Assembly: GCA_018889975.1 (NCBI GenBank)
Contig: CP076546.1
Span: 1,364,001 to 1,428,000, forward strand
Direction of reading: 5' to 3'
From: Bacillus sp. NP157
Lineage (GTDB): Bacteria > Pseudomonadota > Gammaproteobacteria > Xanthomonadales > Rhodanobacteraceae
Length of the DNA: 64,000 bases
In this document: piece after piece, positions 52,409 through 61,216 of the stretch
Layout: each line of letters begins with the position of its first letter
Numbering within the stretch: the first letter of the stretch is position 1
Made by a program: the position numbers and the translations under genes
The notes under the pieces: model-generated
What the model was told of the DNA's origin: nothing
Databases searched by the model: none
Seen by the model: only the letters and a program-made list of their open reading frames with translations

Positions 52409-53982
52409 GGGTGGACCTGGGCAAGGCGCGAAGCAGGCACCAGCCCCGCCCAGCCGTCGGCGAGCAGGATCGGCGTATCGACGTACGACGGCGGTTCTCC
52501 CCGGCCGCTATGCACCAGCGCCAGGCCACCCGGGTGCTCGCGCGCCCACGCGGCGGTATCGGTGATGCGCGGGAGCGGCGTGGACAGGCGGGCGAGGTAC
52601 GTCACCATGGCCGGTTCGTCGTCGACGGCGGCCACGAGCATTCCCTCGCTGCGCCGTTGGAGCACCGCGTCGGCCAGTTCACCTGGGTCCATATGTGCTT
52701 TCACATGCATGCCCATCAAGAGTACGGAGGCCATGACGGCCGCGAGCGCGGCGAAGGACGCGCCGCGCAACCGGGACCCCGCGTCCCATGAGGCCATGCG
52801 TCGCGTGCCGATCGCGCCAAGGGACAACAAGGCGGCCGCGACCACCGCTGCAACGTACCACGTCGGGTTCCCGCGCATGCCGACCACGGCGTTGGCCACT
52901 GGCCATGTCCATGCGAGCGCCGCGGCGACAAGAAGCCAGCGGCCGCGACCGAAGGCGAACGCCTCGCGGTCACGCGTGGACAGTGCCGCGAAGCCCAGGG
53001 CGGCTCCCGGTAGCAAGGGAAGCAGGTAGTGGATCTGCTTGCCACTGATCAGCGAGAAGGCAATGAACGCGGGCAGCGTGGATGCGATCGCAAGCCGGCC
53101 TGCAGGCGACGCAGGAAGATGGAGCAAGCCACGCCGCAGCCGGGTCCAGCGCAGCAGGAACGTCCACGGTAGCAGGAACGGAAGAATCCACGGCACGTAC
53201 CAGAGCGTGCTGCGATCATGGGCGAAGCTCTGGGACACGCGGCCCAACGACTGGTGCGTGAGGCTCTGGAGCACCGGCACGCCGTGGATGCGCATGGCAT
53301 TGATAACGCCCCACGCTGCAAGCGGCGCGCAGGCGGCCAGCAGGCAGGCTGCGATTACCGCCGCCAGGCGCCATGGTCGGTCCAGGGCGTGGCCATGCCA
53401 CCATCGCATCGCCGCCAGCGGACCGATGAGATGCACCAGGTAGACGGGACCCTTTGCCAGCATGCCAAGCGTGCTGGCGACCAGCAGGATCGCCGCGCCA
53501 TCCGCCAGGCGACCTTGCATGCAGACGACGAGGCCAAGCAACGCGAGGACCACGAAGAACACGAGCGGCACGTCGAACATCGCGATCGGGGTGAAGGCCC
53601 CGAAGACGACGAAGGGCAACAGCATCCAGCCCGCTGACGCGGGATCCTCCAGCCCAAGGCGGCGCGCCAGCGACGTCACGGTGGCGACGGCGCCCGCGGC
53701 GAAACCGATGCAGACCAGCCGGGCGGCAAGCGTCGACACCCCGAACACCGCCCATGCGACATTCACCAGCCAGAACAGCAGCGGGGATTTGTCCATGTAG
53801 GGATGGCCATTGAGGGTCAGGCCAATGGCGTCGCCGGACTGGCGCATCTCCCACGCAATGGACAGGTACCGCGTTTCATCGATGGGCACGACGGGCAGCA
53901 GGGCTGCGGGAACAAGCCACAGGAAGGCGAGCGCCCACGGGCGGTCGTACAGCCATTCTCGGGCGAACCATCGTTTTTTCAT
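52405..53982 (-). CDS. ArnT-like membrane glycosyltransferase
   Basis: This 525-residue protein has about 11-12 helices. The N-terminus has PIDETRYLSIAWEMRQSG, the GT83/PMT_2 first-loop motif with the acidic residue, then HPYMDKSPLLFWL. Further parts include GPVYLVHLIGPLAAMRW and WYVPWILPFLLPW. ArnT moves aminoarabinose from an undecaprenyl carrier to lipid A, giving polymyxin resistance; other family members use other sugars or protein acceptors, and no arn genes are in this window, so substrate is open. It heads the operon with fetA and fetB. Confidence 0.85.
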   Translation of the reverse strand: MKKRWFAREWLYDRPWALAFLWLVPAALLPVVPIDETRYLSIAWEMRQSGDAIGLTLNGHPYMDKSPLLFWLVNVAWAVFGVSTLAARLVCIGFAAGAVATVTSLARRLGLEDPASAGWMLLPFVVFGAFTPIAMFDVPLVFFVVLALLGLVVCMQGRLADGAAILLVASTLGMLAKGPVYLVHLIGPLAAMRWWHGHALDRPWRLAAVIAACLLAACAPLAAWGVINAMRIHGVPVLQSLTHQSLGRVSQSFAHDRSTLWYVPWILPFLLPWTFLLRWTRLRRGLLHLPASPAGRLAIASTLPAFIAFSLISGKQIHYLLPLLPGAALGFAALSTRDREAFAFGRGRWLLVAAALAWTWPVANAVVGMRGNPTWYVAAVVAAALLSLGAIGTRRMASWDAGSRLRGASFAALAAVMASVLLMGMHVKAHMDPGELADAVLQRRSEGMLVAAVDDEPAMVTYLARLSTPLPRITDTAAWAREHPGGLALVHSGRGEPPSYVDTPILLADGWAGLVPASRLAQVHP

Positions 53983-54004
53983 GCGCGCAGCCTAGGAATG
54001 CGCG

Positions 54005-54021
54005 CTTAGTCATGACTTAGC
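54005..54021. promoter_or_regulatory. Direct repeat resembling a PmrA/OmpR-type box
   Basis: CTTAGT (54005-54010) and CTTAGC (54016-54021) are separated by five bases. The PmrA consensus as known is two hexamers YTTAAK spaced by five bases; here G replaces A in the fifth position. It lies 22-39 bases before the ArnT-like start. The centre AGTCATGACT is also a perfect palindrome. With so few bases this could be chance. Confidence 0.35.
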
Positions 54022-54082
54022 CCTGGATGACAGTTCCGATTAACTCGGGATTTTCCCAAGGCATTCTCGTGAATGCATGGCG

Positions 54083-55291
54083 CTATGGGCCGGCTTCCGC
54101 TGCGGTTTCCCGATCGAGGATCACGAGACCGTCGATGTAATTCTTCCAGTCCAGTTCCTGGAACGATGCGTAGTTGAATGCCCTGCCCGGCCGCATGCCC
54201 TGCCGTTCCAGCACGGCCCAAGGCAGGAACCGAAAGTCGGCACCACCGGGTTCAGCGTCGCTGCCACCACCGTGCGTGGCGACGCGCTCAATGGCATCGA
54301 CTGGCGGCGCGCCGAGCTCATGGTCCTTGCCCCGTCCGCCCGCCGAGCCGTACGACCCGGCGAGGGCGCTGAAGCCCAGCACATAGCTCCCGCTGCCCAT
54401 GGCGTCGTGGACGTAGGTGCCGAAGGTGGGCGCCGCGGACCGACTGCCGGGGATGGGTGCCTTCGATGCATGCACCGATGCCGTCCATACGATGACCTTC
54501 GTGCCTTTCGGCCACTGCGCCAGCAACCAGGTGAGGTTCCGGTACATCCCCTTGTCGCGCGCAGCGGGATCGCCGCCACTGGGATTCGCCGAGTCGAGAT
54601 AGAGGCGGTACGAAGCGGCCATCGCGGCCAGGCGCGGCGAAGCGGCAGCGGGATGCCGTGCGATGGCGTCGACCACGTGCGTGGCGCACTGCTCCAGCGT
54701 TCGAAAGGCGGCATCGTCGAATGGGTGGGCATCGTCATACGTCCACGCGTTATGCCGCGCCATGGCCGCCTGGCAGAGATCGCGTTCGTCGCGCGGGAGG
54801 ACCGAGGCCAGCGCCACAGGCAACTGCGCGGGCGAATAGCGCGCCCCGACGCCTCCTACCTGTGGGTCCATGCCACCGACACGTAGTCGTTTCGCCTGGG
54901 CCTCGTCGAACAGCCACTGCTCGAACGGCTGGAAGATCGCGTAGCGCGACCATAGCGCACCGATGGCGCTGGCCAGTTGCGCCTCGCTTGCAGCGCCCGT
55001 GTCCAGCGAGCGCTGCAGGTCGAGCATGTCGTAGAACTGGCTTTCGAAGACGATGCCGCGAAACCCACAACGAGCGACCAACGCGTGGACGAGGCCGATC
55101 TTCACCGCGAGGGTCTGCGCCCCGGCATGGTTCGCGTCCTCGCCGAGGATCACCAGGGGTCGTGGACAAAGCGCGGCGACCGTGGCGGCCAGTGCCTTTT
55201 CCGTTACGGGTGACGGCATATCGGTCGCGCGGAGCGAGCCCGCCGCGAAGAAAGCAAAAAGAGCGAGCCAAACCGATGGCGGGCGAAGCAT
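54083..55291 (-). CDS. Exported erythromycin-esterase-like protein
   Basis: This 402-residue protein has a Sec signal (VWLALFAFFAAGSLRA). The mature part fits the EreA/EreB-like fold: LVILGEDANHAGAQ with Glu and His, FRGIVFESQF, VGGMDPQVGG, KVIVWTASVHASK and YVHDAMGSGSYVLGFSAL. Relatives include true macrolide esterases and many of unknown substrate. A signal peptide is not usual for resistance esterases. The ATG at 55291 has AAGGGA before it; the longer frame to 56104 is a shadow. It is divergent from the tandem anchored proteins. Confidence 0.82.
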   Translation of the reverse strand: MLRPPSVWLALFAFFAAGSLRATDMPSPVTEKALAATVAALCPRPLVILGEDANHAGAQTLAVKIGLVHALVARCGFRGIVFESQFYDMLDLQRSLDTGAASEAQLASAIGALWSRYAIFQPFEQWLFDEAQAKRLRVGGMDPQVGGVGARYSPAQLPVALASVLPRDERDLCQAAMARHNAWTYDDAHPFDDAAFRTLEQCATHVVDAIARHPAAASPRLAAMAASYRLYLDSANPSGGDPAARDKGMYRNLTWLLAQWPKGTKVIVWTASVHASKAPIPGSRSAAPTFGTYVHDAMGSGSYVLGFSALAGSYGSAGGRGKDHELGAPPVDAIERVATHGGGSDAEPGGADFRFLPWAVLERQGMRPGRAFNYASFQELDWKNYIDGLVILDRETAAEAGP

Positions 55292-55421
55292 GGCGAATCC
55301 CTTCACGTCGTGATCCATGGAACCCAGCATATGGGAAGTTTTCCTATACCGGGAACTACCCGGCCCCCTCGGCATCCAACACCTTGGCCGCCGATGCGGC
55401 CCACGGGAGATCGAGGGAACG

Positions 55422-56150
55422 ATGCCAGGGAACGCCCCACTGTCCATGCGACGCGTCGCGGCGACCGCCGCCGCGATCGCCGTGCATCTTGCACTGTGCC
55501 TGTTCGTGCTTCGCCCGGCGGCACCCACAAACGCAGCGTCGAACCTCGCCGAAGAGTCGTCGTCGACGCTGGCGCTTCGGCTCGTGCCCCGGCCCCGGTC
55601 ATCCGCGCTACCGCGCGTGCCAGCCGCGACGGTAGCCGCTACGCCGAGCCGGCCCACGAGAAAGCCTTCCGCGGCCTTGCGGGGCACCACTGCAAAGCCA
55701 TCAGCGCCACAAGTCCGCGTCATCACGGCAGCGCCCGCGTCTGTTCCCGCCTCACCCATGGCCAGCGCATCTGAATCAAAGGAGTCCGCGCTACCGCGGT
55801 CCATGACCACGCCCGATGCGTCAGTCGCCCCCGTCGCCACCCTTGGCGATGGCGGCTTCCAGCAACGCCTGCAGGAGGCGCAACACGCGCAAGACGTCCA
55901 CGGCCTGCCCGGATCCGGCATCCAGCGTGCGCCCGGCATGCGTATGGCCGACCCGAGGACCCAGGGCATCGCCGGCGCGGCGCGTTTCGTCCAGTCGCTA
56001 CTGGGCGTGAGGGACGGCCATTGCGTCGATGTCGATGCCTGGCAACGACTCAGCAAGGAAGAAATGCTTGCCCGCCAGCTGGATCCAAAGCAGGTCGAGG
56101 CCACCAGCCAGCAATACGGCTGCGGACAGCGGCGCGGCGTGGGGCTATAG
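55422..56150 (+). CDS. Anchored periplasmic protein of unknown function (tandem copy 1)
   Basis: This 242-residue protein has a short start and one membrane helix (VAATAAAIAVHLALCLFVL). A linker rich in Pro, Ala and Ser (about 50-130) follows, then a conserved C-terminal domain of about 100 residues beginning GDGGFQQRL. This domain includes HAQDVHGLPGS, QRAPGMRMADPRTQGI, HCVDVDAWQRLSKEE and YGCG. The membrane anchor plus proline-rich linker resembles TonB-like build, but the end domain is not a recognised family. GAGGGAA precedes the ATG at 55422. A paralogue follows after seven bases. Confidence 0.75.
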   Translation: MPGNAPLSMRRVAATAAAIAVHLALCLFVLRPAAPTNAASNLAEESSSTLALRLVPRPRSSALPRVPAATVAATPSRPTRKPSAALRGTTAKPSAPQVRVITAAPASVPASPMASASESKESALPRSMTTPDASVAPVATLGDGGFQQRLQEAQHAQDVHGLPGSGIQRAPGMRMADPRTQGIAGAARFVQSLLGVRDGHCVDVDAWQRLSKEEMLARQLDPKQVEATSQQYGCGQRRGVGL

Positions 56151-56157
56151 GCAGGCG

Positions 56158-56883
56158 ATGTCGCGCCAAACCCGCCGCCTGTCCCTGGGCCGGATCGCGG
56201 CCTGCGTGCTCGCGCTGGCGAGCCACCTTGGGCTTGTCCTGTTACTGCTTCGTCCGGCCATCTACGAAAGGGCGAACGACGCGACGCTGCCAGCGGATAC
56301 CAAAGCGATGGCCATGCGATTCATTTCCGTCGAAGCCGTGGCAAGCAAAACGCGCATGGCCAACGACGCACCGCGCGCCGCGATGCCGCCGACACCTGCG
56401 ACAAAGCCTCCGCGGCAATTTCGCCCCGTCCGGACAAGCGATCCCGTACAGGCGCGCGTCCACCCGATATCGCCCGTGCACGACGCATCGCCGCCACAGA
56501 ATCCTTCCGCACCGCCGAGCATGTCGACGCCCCTCCCACCCTCGTCGAGTCCGTCGGGATCGATCGCGCCCACGTTCGGCGACGGGGGCTTCAGCGACCG
56601 GCTGTCGGGTGCGCGGCACGCGCAGGACATCCACGGGATACCCGGCTCCGACCTGCGTCGTGCACCGGGCATCCAGATGGTCGATCCTCGCAGCCAGGGC
56701 ATCGGCGCCGTGATGCGTAACGCGCAACGCCTGTTCGGCGTCACCAGCAGGCATTGCATCGATGTCGAGACATGGGCGCGGATGAGCCCCGAGGAACTGA
56801 TCGCACGGCACCTCACGTCCGCCGATGTCGAAGCGGCGAACCAGAAGTACCAGTGCAACCGCCCCCTCGGGCTCAGCTTCTGA
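56158..56883 (+). CDS. Anchored periplasmic protein of unknown function (tandem copy 2)
   Basis: This 241-residue paralogue has the same layout: membrane helix (IAACVLALASHLGLVLLLL), a Pro/Ser-rich linker and the end domain starting GDGGFSDRL. Shared parts are ARHAQDIHGIPGS, RRAPGIQMVDPRSQGI, HCIDVETWARMSPEE and YQCN. The two Cys (HC and YxC) are kept in both, which suggests a disulfide. The start is 7 bases after the stop of copy 1, so the two are one operon. Linkers have diverged more than end domains. Confidence 0.75.
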   Translation: MSRQTRRLSLGRIAACVLALASHLGLVLLLLRPAIYERANDATLPADTKAMAMRFISVEAVASKTRMANDAPRAAMPPTPATKPPRQFRPVRTSDPVQARVHPISPVHDASPPQNPSAPPSMSTPLPPSSSPSGSIAPTFGDGGFSDRLSGARHAQDIHGIPGSDLRRAPGIQMVDPRSQGIGAVMRNAQRLFGVTSRHCIDVETWARMSPEELIARHLTSADVEAANQKYQCNRPLGLSF

Positions 56884-56890
56884 CGCCGTG

Positions 56891-57439
56891 TTACGCCGCG
56901 AACGGCGCCACCACCGGGAAGTCGATATCCGTGCCGGCGACTTCGTTGAGGTAGTTGGTCCACGTGTTCAACGCGACGTGCTGGACGATCTCGATGATCT
57001 GCGCGTCGGTGTAGCCGGCGGCGCGGACCACGTCGACATCGGCCTGGCTGACATGGCCGCGGGCCTTGGCCACCTTGGCGGCAAAGGCGACGGCCGCATC
57101 GGCCTTCGCATCGTTGGAGCCGCCCTTGCGGTTGGCTTCCATCTCCGCGTCATCCAGCCTGGCCAGGTTCTTGCCCAGGTAGCTGTGCGCCGAAAGGCAG
57201 TAGCTGCAGCCGTTGATCTCGGCGACGGCCAGTGCGATGCGCTCGCGGGTCGGCGCCGGCAGGGCACCCTTGGCCAGTGCGCCGTTCATGCCGAGGTAGC
57301 CCTCGAGGGCGGCAGGGCTGTTACCGATCAGGCGGAACATGTTCGGGACGACGCCGAGCTGCTTCTTGACCGCGGTAAGGAGCGGGCGCGAGGCTTCGGG
57401 GGCGTCTTCGATGGTGGCGGGGGTAGTGAAACGTGACAT
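56891..57439 (-). CDS. AhpD-like carboxymuconolactone decarboxylase family peroxidase
   Basis: This 182-residue all-helical protein has the redox motif CSYC in INGCSYCLSAHSYLG, as in AhpD-type alkylhydroperoxidases. The C-terminal IVQHVALNTWTNYLNEVAGTDIDFP is characteristic of the family. It can reduce peroxides or pair with a disulfide partner. GGAG is seven bases before the ATG at 57439. It is divergent from a LysR gene at 57562. Confidence 0.9.
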   Translation of the reverse strand: MSRFTTPATIEDAPEASRPLLTAVKKQLGVVPNMFRLIGNSPAALEGYLGMNGALAKGALPAPTRERIALAVAEINGCSYCLSAHSYLGKNLARLDDAEMEANRKGGSNDAKADAAVAFAAKVAKARGHVSQADVDVVRAAGYTDAQIIEIVQHVALNTWTNYLNEVAGTDIDFPVVAPFAA

Positions 57440-57561
57440 GGCATGACTCCGTGGTTTGCGGCCGGCGGCGCCGGCGGTTCGAACAACGAAGTGCTGCCTT
57501 CCATCCCACCGCACCAGATGGTGAAATGGAGAGGCAGCCTTTCAGATTCCGGAAGTGACCC

Positions 57562-58455
57562 ATGGACCGCCTCGAAGCGATGCGCGTGCTGGTCGAAGCC
57601 GTCGACCGCGGCAGCCTCAGCGAAGCCGCGCGCAGGCTCGGCATGCCGCTGCCGACGGTCAGCCGCAAGGTGAGCGAGCTGGAGGAGGCGCTCGGCGCGC
57701 GGCTGCTGGTGCGTTCGCCACGCAAGCTCACGCTGACCGATGCGGGCGAGACCTATCTCGCGGCCGCCCGCCGGATCCTCGAAGACGTGGACTGCGCCGA
57801 GCGCATGGCGGCAGGCGAATACGCCGCGCCACGCGGCGAACTGGTGGTCACCGCGCCCATCGTCCTCGGCAAGATGCACCTGCTGCCCGCGGTCACCGCG
57901 TTCCTGGCCGCCTACCCCGACATCCGCATCCGGCTGATGCTGGTCGACCGCTGGGTCAACCTGGTCGACGAACAGGTCGACGTCGCGATCCGCGTGGGCG
58001 CCCTGCCCGACAGTGCGCTGGTGGCACGCCACCTGGCCAACACGCGCCTGGTGAGCTGCGCCAGCCCCGACTACCTCGAGCGACGCGGCACGCCGACGCA
58101 TCCGTCCGAACTCGCCCAGCACGAATGCATCAACTTCGACGGCATCATGTCGCCGCGCCAGTGGGTGTTCGCGGAAAACAGACGCGACCTCGTCGTCCCG
58201 TTGGTGCCGCGACTGACCGTGACCACCGCCGAAGCTGCGATCGAAGCGGCGACGGCTGGCATGGGCATCACCCGTGTAGTCGCCTACCAGATCGTGGCAC
58301 GCATGCAGGCCGGCACGCTGGTGACCGTGCTCGATGCGTATGAGCCCGCGCCGCTGCCCGTGCACCTGCTGTTCCCTTCCAGTGGACGACTGCCGGTGAA
58401 GGTACGAACGTTCATCGACTTCGTCATGCCTCACCTGGGTGAGGCGCTGAAATAA
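57562..58455 (+). CDS. LysR-family transcriptional regulator (CrgA-like)
   Basis: This 297-residue protein has its helix-turn-helix at about 5-60 (GSLSEAARRLGMPLPTVSRKV, then LLVRSPRKLTLTDAG). The effector part includes GELVVTAPIVLGKMHLLPAV and DEQVDVAIRVGALPDSA. It is divergent from the AhpD-like gene and is followed on the same strand by the pirin gene after 110 bases. One or both are likely targets. Confidence 0.92.
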   Translation: MDRLEAMRVLVEAVDRGSLSEAARRLGMPLPTVSRKVSELEEALGARLLVRSPRKLTLTDAGETYLAAARRILEDVDCAERMAAGEYAAPRGELVVTAPIVLGKMHLLPAVTAFLAAYPDIRIRLMLVDRWVNLVDEQVDVAIRVGALPDSALVARHLANTRLVSCASPDYLERRGTPTHPSELAQHECINFDGIMSPRQWVFAENRRDLVVPLVPRLTVTTAEAAIEAATAGMGITRVVAYQIVARMQAGTLVTVLDAYEPAPLPVHLLFPSSGRLPVKVRTFIDFVMPHLGEALK

Positions 58456-58565
58456 GCGCGTCAGGCGCTTCGACCGACGCAGCCGTCGGCCAGCCCGGTC
58501 GCATTGTGCAAGACCCCGCTGCCCTCGCCCGCTAGCGTGGACGCCTTTGCTCCCGGGAGATGCCC

Positions 58566-59269
58566 ATGTTCGTCATTCGCCACGCCGCCGACCGCGGCCA
58601 TGCCAACCATGGCTGGCTCGATTCCCATCACAGCTTTTCGTTCGCCGACTACCGCGACGAAGACCACGTGCACTTCGGACCGCTGCGGGTGATCAACGAG
58701 GACCGCATCGCGGCAGGCACGGGCTTCGGCACGCATTCGCATCGCGACATGGAAATCATCAGCTACGTGCTCGAAGGCGAACTGGCCCACGGCGATTCGA
58801 TGGGCAACAAGGTGGTGATCAAGCCGGGCGAAGTGCAGATCATGTCGGCCGGCACCGGCGTCACCCATTCGGAAGAGAACCACGCGGACAAGCAGACCCA
58901 TTTCCTGCAGATCTGGATCATCCCGAACGAGCAGCACCTGAAGCCCAGCTACGAGCAGACTTTTTTCCCGACGCGGAGAAGCGTGGCAAGCTGCGCCTCG
59001 TTGCCAGCCAGGACGGCGAGCACGGGTCGGTCACGGTGCACCAGGACGTGCGCCTCTACGCCGGGCTGTTCGGTCCGGACGAAAGCGCCCACCACGCCAT
59101 CGGGTATGAGCGCATCGCCTATGTGCACGTGGTTCGCGGCACGGTGCACGTCAACGGCCACCCGCTGTTTGCCGGTGACGCCGCGAAGATCACCGAGGAA
59201 TCGCGCGTGGTGATCAGCGACGGCGTCGACGGCGAGGTGTTGCTGTTCGATATGGCCCCGCTGGCGTAA
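58566..59269 (+). pseudogene. Pirin family protein (YhhW-like), broken by a one-base frameshift
   Basis: The first 130 or so codons match pirins: FVIRHAADRGHANHGWLDS, RVINED, THSHRDMEIISYVLEGEL and GTGVTHSEEN, including the iron ligands. The frame then shifts near 58961-58969, in a run of six T and three C. The other frame continues the protein: FFPDAEKRGKLRLVAS to VLLFDMAPLA, ending at 59269. The missing base gives a fused product that ends in a foreign tail (stop at 59213). It could be a true lesion, a sequencing error in a homopolymer, or slippage. ATG at 58566 was chosen with GGGAG upstream. Confidence 0.85.
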
Positions 59270-59310
59270 CTAGGCCACTATGGCCGATTCGCCACGCAGA
59301 TCGGTTGGGC

Positions 59311-60195
59311 ATGAACGAGTCAAAAGCCTCCGCGGGCGCCGTGCTGGCACTGGGCGCCACCGTCGTCATCTGGGCCTTCAGCTGGATCGTGATGAAGCTG
59401 GTCCTGCGCTACGCGGGGCCCTTCGACTTCTCGGCCCTGCGCTACAGCATCGGCGCGGCCCTGCTGTTCATCGTGCTGCTGGCGTTGCGCCGGCCATTGG
59501 CGCCACCGCCGCTGGCCGGCACGATCGTCACCGGCCTGGCCCAGACTGCCGCCTTCCAGGGCCTGGGCCAGTTTGCGCTTACCGCAGGCGGCACCGGCCA
59601 CGTGGTCCTGCTCGCCTATGCGATGCCGTTCTGGGCCGTACTGCTCGCATGGCTGATGCTCGGCGAGCGCCCCCTGCGCCGGCACTGGGTCGGGCTCGGC
59701 CTGGCGGCCATCGGGCTGACCTGCGTGATCGCGCCGTGGCACGGCCTGGGCAATCCCATGAGCACGGCCTTCGCCCTGCTCGGTGGCCTGTGCTGGGCGC
59801 TCGGCACGGTGACCAGCAAGCACATGTTCCAGCGCCACCAGCCCGATCCGCTGACGTTCACCGCGTGGCAGATGGCCTTCGGCGCCGCCGGACTGGCGAT
59901 CGTCGCCTTCATCGTGCCGCAGCGGGCGATCGAATGGAGCCCGGCCTTCATCGCCGGCCTCGCCTACTCGGTGATCCTCGCCACCAGCCTGGCGTGGACG
60001 CTGTGGCTGCTGGTGGTGCGCCGCCTGCCCACCGCGGTGGCGTCGGTGTCGTCGCTGGCCGTACCCGTGCTCAGCGTGCTGATGGCGTGGGCGGTGTTGC
60101 AGGAGACGCCCGCGCCCAGCGAATGGCTGGGCATGGCCTTCATCGTGGCCGGCCTTGTCGCCGTGAGTGGGGTCACGCTCCGTCGCAACGCGTGA
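59311..60195 (+). CDS. EamA/DMT-family transporter
   Basis: This 294-residue protein has ten predicted helices in two five-helix halves. Typical are VIWAFSWIVMKLVL in helix 1, FDFSALRYSIGAALLF, AFQGLGQFALTAGG, LGERPLRRHWVG between the halves and the end ETPAPSEWLGMAFIVAGLVAV. Such transporters export metabolites or amino acids; substrate unknown. It follows the pirin gene by 41 bases and the two may be in one transcript. Start at 59311 lacks a strong Shine-Dalgarno site. Confidence 0.9.
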   Translation: MNESKASAGAVLALGATVVIWAFSWIVMKLVLRYAGPFDFSALRYSIGAALLFIVLLALRRPLAPPPLAGTIVTGLAQTAAFQGLGQFALTAGGTGHVVLLAYAMPFWAVLLAWLMLGERPLRRHWVGLGLAAIGLTCVIAPWHGLGNPMSTAFALLGGLCWALGTVTSKHMFQRHQPDPLTFTAWQMAFGAAGLAIVAFIVPQRAIEWSPAFIAGLAYSVILATSLAWTLWLLVVRRLPTAVASVSSLAVPVLSVLMAWAVLQETPAPSEWLGMAFIVAGLVAVSGVTLRRNA

Positions 60196-60201
60196 CGCCG
60201 G

Positions 60202-61095
60202 CTAGCTCCAGCGCACGCCATCGAAGGCATCGACGAGGAAGTCGACCATGCGCCGTACCTTCACCGGCAGGTGCTTGCGCGACGCATACACCGCATGGAT
60301 GCCGATGCTGCCCGCGTCATGCGTCGGCAGCAGGTGGACGAGCCGGCCCGCGCGCACGTCGTCGCCCACGATGAAGTCGGGTTGCAGGGTGATGCCCTGC
60401 CCGGCCAGCGCGGCCACCCGCGAGGTATCGCCGTTGTTGCTGCGCATGAACGGCTTGACCGTGACCCGCTCGATCCGCCCATCCGCCGTCGTGAACTGCC
60501 AGTCGTCGGGCCAGTAGCTGTAGGCCAGCACGGCATGCGCGGCCAGTTCGGCCGGCGCACGTGGCGTGCCGTGCCCGGCGAGATAATCCGGCGAGGCGCA
60601 GAGCAGCATGCGGGTGGTGCCGAGCTGGCGGCTGACGAGGGTGGAGTTCGGCAGCCGCGAAATACGCACGGCGAGGTCGAAGCCCTCCTCGACCAGGTCG
60701 ACGACGCGATCGGACAGGGTGATGTCCAGGGCTACCTGCGGATGCTCGCCGGCGAAGCGGGCCCATAGCGGCGCAAGGTGCAGCACGCCGAACGACAGCG
60801 GCGCGGTGATCCGCAGCAACCCGGTCGGCTCGCTACTGCGCGCGGTGAGCTCGGCCTCGGCCTCGGCGATGCCGGCCAGCAGGTCGCGCGAGCGGCTGTA
60901 GAAGGTCCGCCCCTCGTCGGTCAGCGACAGCCGGCGGGTGGTCCGGTGCAGCAGGCGCACGCCGAGCCGGCGCTCCAGGTCGGCGACGTGGCGCGATATC
61001 GCCGCCTTGGTCACGCCCGTGGCATCGGCGGCGCCGATGAAGCTGCCTGCGTCGACCACGGCGACGAAGCTGGTCATTTCCTGCACTTTGTCCAT
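60202..61095 (-). CDS. LysR-family transcriptional regulator (CrgA-like)
   Basis: This 297-residue protein has its DNA-binding part at about 3-60 (GSFIGAADATGVTKAAISRHVADLE, then LLHRTTRRLSLTDEG). The effector domain includes LLRITAPLSFGVLHLAPLW and EGFDLAVRISRLPNS. It is divergent from the DODA-type dioxygenase gene at 61217, the probable target, with a 121-base gap. Its 3' end is six bases from the convergent EamA gene. Confidence 0.93.
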   Translation of the reverse strand: MDKVQEMTSFVAVVDAGSFIGAADATGVTKAAISRHVADLERRLGVRLLHRTTRRLSLTDEGRTFYSRSRDLLAGIAEAEAELTARSSEPTGLLRITAPLSFGVLHLAPLWARFAGEHPQVALDITLSDRVVDLVEEGFDLAVRISRLPNSTLVSRQLGTTRMLLCASPDYLAGHGTPRAPAELAAHAVLAYSYWPDDWQFTTADGRIERVTVKPFMRSNNGDTSRVAALAGQGITLQPDFIVGDDVRAGRLVHLLPTHDAGSIGIHAVYASRKHLPVKVRRMVDFLVDAFDGVRWS

Positions 61096-61216
61096 GCGCG
61101 CTCCCCGGCTGGCGCGGTCAGTGTCCCATATCGCGTGACACTCGGTTTCCCAAACGGTGGTTTATCACGTTATCGGCAACCAATACCTTGGTGTCATCGG
61201 CCCAAGGAGCCCTCCC

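Noticed and set aside
58566-59269. Programmed frameshift in pirin
   Set aside because: The T6C3 run has no stimulating structure that I can see and pirins are not known to use recoding; error or true lesion is more likely.
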